Source: Posidonia oceanica (taxonomy: Eukaryota > Streptophyta > Magnoliopsida > Alismatales > Posidoniaceae). Taken from it: DNA of 64,000 bases. Under the pieces are notes generated by a model. It searched no databases, was not told the origin of the DNA, and was given only the letters and a program-made list of their open reading frames with translations. A program made the translations under genes and the position numbers. Below are positions 45,955 through 56,173 of the stretch, piece by piece. Where the stretch lies: positions 27,523,001 through 27,587,000 of the forward strand of contig JAZBRS010000023.1 of assembly GCA_037176725.1 (NCBI GenBank), written 5' to 3'. The stretch's first letter is position 1, and the number at the start of each line of letters is the position of its first letter.

Positions 45955-48900
45955 TGTAGCGATCCCGATCGGAATCAGGCTCGCTAGGTTTAGCGGCGAT
46001 TGGATCCGAGGAAGAGGCTCAACTCGAAAACGCTTGAAATCGAGGAGAAAAAGGAAAGATAAGACAAATCAGAGTCGCCACCATGTCTATTAACGGGAGA
46101 CAAGGAAAATCGGGGAAATGCGTGAATTAACGTGCAAAACCGAGCAAGAGATGCAAAGCAAAGCAATGCAAGGGAAAACAAATGCAAACAAATGCAAATG
46201 AGATGACTCTAGCCTAGGATAAGGGCAGTACGGTCATTGCGGGCCAGAAGACAGGGTAAGGACTCCTGTTACGCGCGGGGAAGGTGTTAGGCACCCCCGA
46301 CACGCCCGAGAATCGGTCTTTCTAGGCTTACGCTCGCATACGCAGGGAAATGCAGGATTGAATGCCTATGTGCCTATAAATGCCTAAATGAATGCTCAAG
46401 GTGTGCTCTAAGTGGGAAGAAACAAAGCAAGGAAGTAAACGTGCTCTCTAAGTGCTCAGCTGCGCTGTCTGTGTTCCGAACTAGGCGAAACCTAGCTCGT
46501 GAGAACTCCAGGCAGTAAGCATCACAGCCCTATATGCAAATGCAGGCGAGAAAGCAAAACGACGAGGAAACCATGCAATGTAGTCGGCATGCAAGGGAAA
46601 ACGGCGTAAAACACGCAAAACTAGACGAGAAAAGAGCAACGCACGCGAAACGAAGCAAAAGGACAAAACCGGCACGCAAAACAAGCGAGAAAGCAAGGCA
46701 GCACGCAAAACGAGACAAGGAAGCAGAGGGGCACGCAAAACGGTGCCAAAACGAGAGCGGCACGCAAAACAAGCGAGAAAGCAAGGCAGCGCGCAAAACA
46801 AGGCAAGAAAACAGAGGGGCACGCAAAACGGTGCCAAAACGAGAATAGGCATGCGAAACGGTGCCAAAACAGCGAAGCAAAAACCTCGGAAAAAGCCATG
46901 CGAATGCCAGAATGCAGGAAAAGATTAGAAGAGGCCAAAGGGGAGGCGAAACAACGTGTGTGTAAGAACAGACGTCGTTTAGGACCACTCAGGGTAGGTG
47001 TGAAGACCTATAGAGGGGAGAGGGGGCAAACGGAGGGATTATCACCTCTTTGCGACAGTTTCCCGCTGAACCGTTCCACGGTGTGTCTCGCACGCTGCCC
47101 AAAGCTCGCGATGCGATTGGATCGTGGAAAAGGGGGAAGAAAGTCACACTAAGTGGTAAATCTGGGGAAAACACAACACAAAACACTCAGGAATACGCGA
47201 AACGGGGATTGGAAGATACAAGCAGAAAGGGGAAGCCCTATTCTACATGCTCAAAGAGACGGAAAGCGAAAACACGGAAAACTGTGCAAATGGCATGCAA
47301 ATGAATGCAATGCAGGGCTTCAGGAGGACATACCTGGAAATCCAGGAGCCTGATCTGAAATCTGTCTGGTCCATGCTGAAGAGCGCTTCGCTGCGGTCGC
47401 CTGGGCAGCTTACTTGAGAAGATCCAACGGCCGGATTGGAAGACATCGCAGCTTCAAGGCAGGAGGGCCAGAACAGGGGAGAAGAACAGATCTAGGTGTT
47501 CAGGAGGTCCTAGGGGTGTGCAAAAAGGTCCTCCCAGGTGAAAGGGAGCTAAAAGTGCTTAGTGTATGCAGAAGTATGCTAAAATGCAAGACTAAATGAA
47601 TGCAGGATGCATGCAAAAGCAAGAAAAAGCAAAGAGAAGACACTAGGAAAAGCCAGGATTTCAGAAAGCATTTTGAAAAAAAAGAAAAAGGGCTAAAAAA
47701 GCAAATTTTCCAGAAAACAGGGGTCCACAGGAAAGGATTTCGAAAACAGGGGAGGACAGGGGTCCATTTTGCGAAAAACTAGGCTCAGAAAGTTGTTTTG
47801 AAAATGGGGTATGCTTTAAAAGAGGTTTTGAAAGCAAAAAGGGATCAAAAAGCAATTTTAGAAAAACTGGGGTCTAAAATGCAAATTTTCCAGAAAACAA
47901 GGTTCTGGGGAGTCTGAGGATACTAGTGGAGGGTCTATATGCAATTTGGTAAGCATAGGAGCTAAGATGCAAGCTAGGGGCAAAATGGTCTTTTCACATG
48001 ATTTTTTAAAAGATGCAAGGACCTATGTGTAATTTTTAAATCATGCAGGGGTCAAATATGCAATTTCATATGGAAAAATGCTCTGAAAATCAGATAATAG
48101 GACTGATATGCAATTTTTTGAAAATGCAGGGTTGAAAATGCAATGCAATAAGCTAAAATGCATGCAAAATGATTACTGTGCATTTAAAAAGGACCTATAT
48201 GCAAAAATGAAAAAGCAGAGGGGCAAAAGTGCAATGCATCAACCAAAAATTAAAATCAGACCCTAAGTTACTACAGTGCATTGGACCTAAATGCAAAAGC
48301 AGAAACATGCAGGGACCTAGTATGCAATGCAGTATGGTAAAATGCATGCAACTAAATTAACTAATTTACTACAGGACCTATGTGCAAAAATTGAAAACAG
48401 AGGGACTAAACTGCAAAATTAAATAACAGCACAGCACAGTAAATGGACCAAAAGGCAAATATAGAAAAGCAAGAATAAAAGTTGCAATTTAGCATGGTAT
48501 TTAATTAAGAACTAAGCATATTAAATGAACAGAGGATTGAAATGCAAAAATTGAAAAACTTAAGGCAGATATGCAATATTTACACCTAAAACTATATAAC
48601 AAAAGAAATAAATGAACAGTAGCTCATCGACGGCGACGAGCACTGTAGCAGAAAGCTTCCAGAGCTCGTGGCCGCCGACAGGGGAGGCTGAGGAAGCGCA
48701 GCCTGGCGGAGGGCGTGGCCGGCGACCGTGCGGAGCTCCGGAGCGAGTCGGAGCAGCATTCTGTTGGTCGGAGCGTCCGGAGGAACAGCAGCCGGCGCCG
48801 GAGAAGGAGAACTGGCCGGCGAGTCGAGGACAGAGCAGGAGATTGGAAAAGCTACTTCTGGGCGGCGGGAAAGCATCAGGGGGAGAAGAGGAAGCTAGGG

Positions 48901-51763
48901 GAGGCTGGACTGACCTGATTCCGCGTCTGAGTCGCCCTCCCGACGTCGGTGGCTTCAGCAGTCGCCGGAGGAGACCGTCCGGTCGCTGTGGGCGTCGCCG
49001 GTCGCTCGCGAAGGTTGGAGCTGCCTCAGAACATCCCTCCGGTGCTTCCCAGATGTCCGGACGCAAGCTTCGCAGCTCAGCAGAGGATTCGACCGATTTG
49101 GGTTCAGAGGATACTGCCGAAGGTGGGGGGGAGTTGTTGCTGCTCGTCTGGTGGAGTGAAGCCCTCCGGGAGGTTGCTGGAAGTCTGGCGAGTGGGGTTG
49201 GATGCTCGGAGAGGGTTTCTGGAAGGTGTGGAAGGGGATAGCTGACTGGGACGATTTTGGGTCTGTGGTGAAGTTAAGTGTTTGTTGTGTTGTTTGGGAT
49301 CTGCGGTGAGAGTTAGGGCCGGAGGTCTGGGGCTCTGGAAAGGTGGGATGCAGGTGAATGTCTGGGTGGATTTTGGTGGGATCTTGTGGACGGGAGTGAA
49401 GGGAATTCTGGAGGGATCTGAGTTGGGTTTGCGGTTGGAGTGTCGGGTGATCAGAGGTGGTTTCAGTGGTGGAATGGCCGGGAGATGGTGAAGGGAACTG
49501 GCTGTGTGTTGGGTGAAGTTGGGGGAGTAATTGGGAGGTGGATGAAGGCCGGGAAGAGATTTGGTTTTCTGGAAATGGAAGAGGGGAGTCTGCTGAATTT
49601 TTCAGAGAAGAAAGGAGGAGAACTAGGTGTGGGGATTGGGCTCAGATGGGTGGCCTCTCTCCGGGGTGTCGAAGACTCTCAAACACTCCCTTCTGTTCTC
49701 TCTTCTCTCTGGAATTGGATGGAATGAAGAGGAGAAGGAAGGCCGCACAGGTGGAAGGAAAATCCGGGTTCTGGTCTGATTGCTCTCTCGCACTGGTTCG
49801 CTCTCTCCTCGTTCTCTCTGATTGCCTTCCTTTTTTTTTTGAAGGAGGAACGGGTTTAAAAAATGAGGAGGAGGAGACTGCTGGGCGCGAGCTGGTGGTT
49901 TGAATTCCACCGGCGGCACTGCAGCTGAAGGGACCAGCAGCCGGCGAGATGACAGGCACTTGATGCCTCCCGGAATCGGTGCTGAGATAGGAGAGAGCGG
50001 CGAGCTGCTGTAGACGATAAGATGGAGCTTCGAAATTTAAAAATGGTGGAGGGAGAACTGTTGGCAGCTCGCGGGAGAGAAATGGAGGAGCGCGGAGGAA
50101 GAAGAAGGAAGAGGAAGAAGGAAGGCGTGGGCCGGACTGTGAGGGCCGAAGGGAAAAAGCAGAGAAAGAAAAAAGAAACGGGCTGGATTGAGCCCAGTAA
50201 GGAAAAGAAAGAAAGAAAGAAGGGAAATAAGAAAGAAAGAGGGGGCAAAAAGGGGAAATAAAATTAGTAAAAATAAACTAAAAATAAATAAAAATACTGG
50301 AGAGGTTGTGCTGTAGATTAGGATTTTAATTAAGATTTTTAATGGTTAGTTTGGGTTGATTAATGTGTTTTGGGCTTGATTAGGGTTTTAGAGCTTTGGT
50401 TTTGTTTTTAATTGGTTTTCACTTGATTAAATGTTTGTTAAACCTTTTTTTAAATTGTTTAAAAATGGTGTTTCCCTCGTTGGACACTTAGAATATTGAT
50501 TAGGATTTTTTAGGATTTATTTTCCTATTAATCAGGGTTGGTTTTAGGTTTTTAAGTTGTAGTCTTCTTAGGGTTTTTCCTTCTTAAGTCTTTTAAGTTA
50601 TGTTTTGATTTTTATTTGTTGATTTTTTTTGAAGTTTTTCGGTTGGATTTTTCCGGTTTGATGGGGTGTTCTTAAGTCTTTTAGATGTGTTTTTCTTTTC
50701 TTTTTTAATTAAGTTTTGAACTTGTTTTTCTTATGTTTATTAGGTTAAGTCTTTTGCCTTCTTTAATTACTTGTTTTAGTATTTGATTTTTAATTCTTCT
50801 TTTTAGGGTTTGTCTTTTAATTCCTGTGATGGGGTTTTTACTTTTGCTGGGTTTTGATTTTATCTTAGCTTTTTTCTTGATTTTTCAGTGTTTTCTTTTG
50901 ATTTGTTTTGCATTTTTTATTTTGCATGTTTGGTTTTCTTTTTAGCTTGCTTTAGTTAAGTTTAAGTTGTTAATTGCTTGTTTAACATTTTTTAATTATT
51001 TTTCTTAGGATTCTGATTTGTTCCTTTTATGTTTTGAGATTTTACAGATTTTTATGGGTTTTTGTGGATTTTTGCAGAAGGGAGAAAAGAAAAAGAGAAG
51101 GAAGAAAGAAATGGAAAAAAGAGGGAGATAAGAGGAAACGAGATAGGTCGGAGGAAAACGATTTTTTTAAAATTCAGAAAAAGTGTTAAAAATAAAGTAA
51201 AAATAGGGATAAGATAGAGGAAGGATAGAAGCACAGAGGGGGCCCACAGCCAGACCAGAAAAAGGATAAGAATGGGATGAAAAGAGGGATGATAATCAGG
51301 AGAGAGAGAGGAGAGAGAAAATGATAATCTCGGAGAGAGAAAAGGTTAATTTGGGTGAAAGAGGGTCTTAATGGTCTCGGAATGGGGTGAGAATTGGTGA
51401 GTGGGTAGTCTAGGATTTGAAGTGTTGGTTCTAAAGTTTTGGTTTGATTCTAAGGAGGTTTTAGAGGGGTTTCAAGGTGTAGAAAAAGGGTAGTTTCACC
51501 TAGGTTTTCTATGGTTTTTGGGAATGGGTTAGGTTTGGAAATTTCTGGGTTTTTGGGTAGGCTTGTTGGGTGGATAGTGGTGGGTTCTCCTATGGATTTT
51601 GGTTAGGTTTTGAGGTTGGGAAGGGGGGTAAAGGTTTGGGCCAAAACAGGCTGATTTTGAAGGGTAGAGAGGAGGATTAGGGTTACGGTTTGGTTGGGGT
51701 TTGATCCAGCAATCACCAAGAGGGGCTCCAAGGGTCCGGGCCTGCCAAGATGGGGTGTCAACA
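45955..51763 (-). repeat. 3' LTR of element D (5.8 kb)
   Basis: On the - strand TGTTGACACCCC at 51763 to GGATCGCTACA at 45955; 5809 bp. It is homologous to C, inverted, with a deletion of about 50 bp just before the LTR end (the GCACGCGAGC part is missing). Internal order mirrors C: 30-bp minisatellite (46600-46870), GCATNTAGGTCC field (47880-48560), CpG/CT-rich block (48600-50270), AT-rich block (50270-51060). The open frames up to 209 codons are in the CG-rich block and lack motifs. Confidence 0.9.
46600..46870 (-). repeat. Minisatellite in LTR D
   Basis: Units of about 30 bp with GGCACGCAAAACAAGCGAG and GGTGCCAAAACGAGA are the reverse of the C minisatellite. The copy number is smaller than in C. 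Confidence 0.8.
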
Positions 51764-51784
51764 GATGCCCCTCCCTGAGCGAGG
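51764..51784 (-). other. Polypurine tract of element D
   Basis: On the - strand CTCAGGGAGGGGCATC directly before the LTR TG at 51763. Confidence 0.85.
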
Positions 51785-52312
51785 GCAAGCGGAGCGCGGC
51801 CGCTGCTCAGGGTTGACAAGACACCCCATCTGACCGGCGGGAGCAGCGGGTTGCTATGGGCGTGAGCTACTTATTCGGCAGATGCACCGAAGATCGTAGC
51901 CCGTTGCCGCAATGCAAAATGCCAGTGCAGATGGATGCTGTGCTGTGTGTATGCATGCTGATGCAAATGCCATGCAAGAGTTAGTATAAAAGTTAGTGCA
52001 GTTAAGAAAATGCTGATGCTGTGCAAGTGATACTGATGATGCTAAAGTAATATGCAGTGCTAGCTAAGAAAGTGCTGAGATGATGCAGAAAAAATGATAA
52101 AAAGGCACGATGTGGTGCGAATATCTGGCAGAGGGGCCAGACTTACACGACAAAGCGAAGGAAAACAGGGTGCAGCTGGTCCCCGCCCGGGGAGCAAGCT
52201 CGCAGAGAGAAGAAAAAGGGGCGCGAGGGGAGAGAGGCCAACTCTCCTATCGCAGAAAGGGGGTGCGTGACTTTGTCTTCCTGGGACAAGGTCACGCTGA
52301 AAAGGAAAAAAA
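51785..52312 (-). other. D 3' UTR, conserved pre-PPT segment and spacer
   Basis: 51805-51890 matches H 8240-8355 (GACAAGACACCCC, ACTTATTCGGC, CCGTTGCCGCAATGCAA). 51950-52110 is AT-rich GATGC words. 52110-52325 is unassigned. No gene. Confidence 0.5.
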
Positions 52313-53410
52313 AATGATAAGGTGACGAGCTTATCGTCCGGATAGTTTACGGTCCTATCAACCGGGAGTGACAGTTTACGGTCCTGTCAACCGGAGGCAG
52401 TTGTGAGTGATAGTTACTGGATATCAGTCGTATAACATGGTTGTGGGATAGTTTACAGTCCTATCAACTGGCGGATAGTTTACAGACCTATCAACTGGCG
52501 GATAGTTTACAGACCTATCAACTGGAAGCCACAAACCATGAGTGATAGTTACTGGATATCAGCCGTATAACGCAATGCCGGATAGTTTACAGTCTATCAT
52601 CTGGAGCGACAGTTTACGGTCCTGTCAACCGGCGGATAGTTTACAGACCTATCAACTGGAGGATAGTTTACAGTCCTATCAACTGGAAACGGCATTGCGA
52701 GGGACAGTTACTGGATGTCAGCCGTATAACATGATTGCGCGTGGTAGTTTACAGTCCTACCAACTGGCGGATAGTTTACAAACCTATCAACTGGAGCGAT
52801 AGTTTACGGTCCTGTCAACCGGCGGATAGTTTACAGACCTATCAACTGGAAACGCGCAATGATGAGGGATAGTTACTGGATATCAGCCGTATAATGCAAT
52901 TGCTGGTGATAGTTTAGGAGTATCAGCCTAACGACAGTTTACGGTCCTGCCAACCGGTGGATAGTTTACAGACCTATCAACTGGAGGATAGTTTACAGAC
53001 CTATCAACTGGAAACCGCAATTGCAAGGGACAGTTACTGGATGTCAGCCGTATAACGTAATTGCACGCGATAGTTTACAGACCTATCAACTGGAGCGACA
53101 GTTTACGGTCCTGTCAACCGGTGGATAGTTTACAGACCTATCAACTGGAAAAGTGCAATTACGAGGGACAGTTACTGGATGTCAGCCGTATAACACAACT
53201 GCGGGCCGACCATGGATCGACCAGAAGATAGTTTAGGAATATCAGCCTGAGATAGTTTCGGATATCAGCCTAGCACGAGTGATTGATAGATGATAGTTTC
53301 GGATATCAGCCTAGCACGAGTGATTGATAGATGATAGTTTCGGATATCAGCCTAGCACGAGTGATTGATAGATGATAGTTTAGGAATATCAGCCTGAGAG
53401 TGATTGATTG
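52313..53410 (-). repeat. Main 3' UTR tandem array of D (GATAGTTTACAG type)
   Basis: About 35 units: GATAGTTTACAGACCTATCA and ACTGGCG, mixed with GACAGTTTACGGTCCTGTCA and GATAGTTACTGGATATCAGC units, arranged in higher-order blocks of roughly 100-180 bp ending in GTATAAC. In each unit GATAG..CTATC or GACAG..CTGTC can pair, so the stem changes together with the unit type. The end units (53280-53400) are GATAGTTTCGGATATCAGCC. Confidence 0.88.
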
Positions 53411-53479
53411 ATTGATAAGAGGGGGCAAGATCATGATGAGAATGATAAGATATCGGACTTATCGGCCGGCAAAGAGGGG

Positions 53480-53750
53480 GTGAGATAATGATGAGAAGTT
53501 GATCTAAAGAGGGGGACGAGATCATGATGAGAAGTTAAGCTAAAGAGGGGGATGAGATCATGATGAGAAGTTAAGCTAAAGAGGGGGATGAGGTCATGAT
53601 GAGAAGTTAAGCTAAAGAGGGGGATGAGATCATGATGAGAAATTAAACTAAAGAGGGGGATGAGATCATGATGAGAAGTTAAGCTAAAGAGGGGGATGAG
53701 ATCATGATGAGAAATTAAGCTAAAGAGGGGGATGAGATCATGATGAGAAT
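53480..53750 (-). repeat. 36-bp tandem repeat (GATGAGATCATGATGAGAAG)
   Basis: Seven to eight near-identical 36-bp units of TTAAGCTAAAGAGGGG plus GATGAGATCATGATGAGAAG. They are nearly uniform, so the expansion is recent. There is no counterpart in H. Confidence 0.9.
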
Positions 53751-53874
53751 GTTGATTGATAAGATATCGGACTTATCGCCCGGCAAAGAGGGGATGAGGG
53801 AATGATGAGAATGATAAGATATCGGACTTATCGGCCGGCAAAGAAGGGATAAGGGAATGATGAGAAGAAATCAT

Positions 53875-53899
53875 CCCATGACGCCAGGAACGTCATGGG
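53875..53899. other. 9-bp stem hairpin CCCATGACG..CGTCATGGG
   Basis: A perfect inverted repeat with a 7-nt loop (CCAGGAA), 15 bases upstream of the conserved hairpin module. Not seen in H. Confidence 0.7.
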
Positions 53900-53914
53900 G
53901 GAAAGAGGGAAGGA

Positions 53915-53990
53915 ATGATACCAAGGGGCGATCAAAAGATACCCCTGGTGTCAGGATGACACCAGGGGTTGGCCAGTGCGTCCTTGGCAT
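53915..53990 (-). other. Conserved hairpin module 1 of D 3' UTR
   Basis: CCCCTGGTGTC (53942-53952), loop AGGAT, GACACCAGGGG (53958-53968); perfect 11-bp stem. Flanks GATACCAAGGGG and CCTTGGCATC pair as an outer stem except for one mismatch. Compared with H and module 2, one stem pair is changed on both sides (GTGTC/GACAC for GTATC/GATAC). Confidence 0.8.
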
Positions 53991-54029
53991 CGAAAGCAGA
54001 GAGTGATGACAAGAGTGTCGTGCTTGTCA

Positions 54030-54720
54030 GACGAGTAGTTTGGGGTACCAGCCCGCAAGGGACTCAGCTGAGGGCGATCAGCTGGGGACTCAGCTGGGGA
54101 TGACCAGTCGAGAAGAGTGTCAGGTTGACGGACCTTTCGCCGAGCAGTTTGGAGTGCCAGCCCGCAAGGGACTCAGTTGAGGGCGATCAGCTGGGGACTC
54201 AGCTGGGGGTGACCAGCCGAGAAGAGTGTCAGGTTGACGGACCTTTCGCCGAGCAGTTTGGGGTACCAGCCCTGCAAAGATAATGATCCAGCTGGGGGCG
54301 ACCAACAGGGGACTCGACTGGGGATGGCCAGCCGAGAAGAGTGTCAGGTTGACGGACCTTTCGCCGAGCAGTTTGGGGTGCCAGCCCGCAAAGGACTCAG
54401 CTGGGGATGATCAGCTGGGGATGATACCATTGGGCGGCCGAAAGATGCCCCTGGTATCAGGATGATACCAGGGGATGGCCGATGCGCCCCTGGCATCAGG
54501 ATGCAAAGATAGATAAGTGAGTGGATGGATGATAGGTTGACGAACCCATCGCCGAGCAGTTTGGGGTGCCAGCCTGTAAGGGACTCAGCTGAGGATGAAC
54601 AGCTGAGGAGGATGACAGGTTGACGAACCTTTCGCCGGGCAGTTTGGGGTGCCAGCCCGTAGAGGACAGTGGTCCAGCCGGGGATGACCAGCTGGGGATG
54701 CCGGACGGCGAAGCTTGGTG
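54030..54720 (-). repeat. Third D 3' UTR repeat field, about 105-bp unit
   Basis: Six copies of CGAGCAGTTTGGGGTGCCAG, then CCCGCAAGGGACTCAGCTG. The starts are near 54039, 54142, 54252, 54364, 54552 and 54637. The unit is about 103-112 bp where regular; the fourth interval is stretched by hairpin module 2. Related half-units GACAGGTTGACGGACCTTTC link to T's repeat (GGTCCGTTAACCTATC). Confidence 0.85.
54423..54497 (-). other. Conserved hairpin module 2 of D 3' UTR
   Basis: CCCCTGGTATC (54448-54458), loop AGGAT, GATACCAGGGG (54464-54474); perfect 11-bp stem, the same pairs as in H. Flanks GATACCATTGGG and CCCCTGGCATC form a possible outer stem. Confidence 0.8.
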
Positions 54721-54972
54721 TCGCGGGCCTGTAGATGCTCTGAGCTCTGGATTGGGTGCTGAGGACTTCGCCGCGTTGGGATGTCTGCAAGTCTGATTAG
54801 AGGGCCCAAGATAATGATGATGATGATATGCAATGCAGCAAAGAGTCTTGATGTGCAAGCAGAAAGCAGAAACAGTTTCCATTGACATGATCTTGATAAG
54901 TACAATGCCTGCGGCAGGCCAGAAAAGTACAGCACAATTTGAAAGAAGACCACATGATGGTCGCACAAGGGC

Positions 54973-56173
54973 CTAGTCAACCCGGGCCTTCTTTGACTGC
55001 CTGGAGTCGGGGAATAGGGGGCCGCCTGGCGGAATTTCAGTGATTGGCCAAAGCTGTCGGACTTCGGCTTCATAATCAGGAGTGCATCCAGTACCTCTCA
55101 CAACTGCAACGTCTGTAGATTGGACCCCGTGCTGCATCAGACTAGCAAGCTTTTTGGTCGGGGCAGTGGTGCTGAGAGGATAAGTCTGTAGAAGCTCGGG
55201 CGCTGTACTGTCAATGAAGGCGCCCTGCTGGAAGCCGAACTGGCGCATGACCCTGATTGGATGGTACTCTACGCCCGCTGTGAAGCCTGGAAGAATGATC
55301 AGCCGCGTGTCACGCGCGCTGAAGAAGATTGTGAATGGCTCTGCTGCAGAGGGAACGATGCGCCAGATCACAGCGTCGTCAGTCAGTGCTGACAGCCTCT
55401 CGTACTCGTCTTTGACGCTCTTGTCTGCTCTGGTACGGGCGCTGCTGCAGTAGGCTTCGAAAGCATGCACTTGAGGGCATAGAAGGTCCATCTCTAAGTG
55501 CGCGGTCAGCCAGACTTGTATGAGTGCCCCGCAACCGTGGAAGTGGCGACAGCGATGAGAAATGCGGTCCAGCCCGCGATAAGTCTCTGCCAAGACGACT
55601 GGTGCCAGGTCTATGTGCTGGGTCACCACAGCTAGTGCAATTTCTGCGACCTCGATGGCCACTGTCAGTCGGCCATGAGTAAAGATTAGTTCGCCCAGAA
55701 AGCGGATGACGAACCCTCGGAGCCACAGCTCATCTCCGAGGTCAGCACGCTTGTTCAAGATATTATCAAAGTGTGCAAGGCGAAGCATAGGCTCTGGTCC
55801 ATTGGTGCAGATCAGGTTCTATTGGCAGGCTTGAGTGGAGAGCCCAATCAGTTGGCTCAGGACCCGGAGATATCCGTCGCGCCTCATGAAAACAGGCGGC
55901 CCCAAGATCTTTGAAAAGCCACATATCCGACACCTCTTCCAGTGTAGGTGTAAGCTCAGTTTTGTTGAAACGGAAGACATGGTGCGCCGGCTTCCAGAAT
56001 CTCGCGGCGGCACACAGAAGGTGGCGGCTGACCTCGACATCAGCGGCCTTTAGCAGCTTGGTTGGTATGCCCCACAGGCGCAGCTTTTCACAGTCTACTT
56101 GAGTGAGCCTGCCGATCCATTCTTGCAGGGTTTCCGAGCAATGTGCGGGAGTCAGCAGAGTAGGAAAACCCAT
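54973..56173 (-). pseudogene. Extra ORF of D, DUF7745/plant-mobile-domain-like (nearly intact)
   Basis: ATG at 56173, stop at 54973, about 400 codons, same strand as pol. 56173-55935 reads MGFPTL, LRLWGIPTKLLKAADVEVS, ARFWKPAHHVFRF and TELTPTLEEV. A 2-nt deletion near 55930 shifts the frame. It resumes RRDGYLRVLSQLIG and hits TAG at 55819-55821 where H has Gln. It is then open for 271 codons: MLRLAHFDNILN, LGDELWLRGFVIRF, LAETYRGLDRISHRC, HFHGCGALIQVW, EYHPIRVMRQFG, ending in SRQSKKARVD. The family call rests on motif order. Its product is unknown; plant mobile domain proteins of the host are linked to silencing and development. Domestication or counter-silencing is inference only. Confidence 0.7.

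Noticed and set aside
48612..49241. 209-codon + strand ORF in LTR D
   Set aside because: Same CpG-rich LTR block, antisense to the element, with equally long frames in the other strand. No conserved motif.
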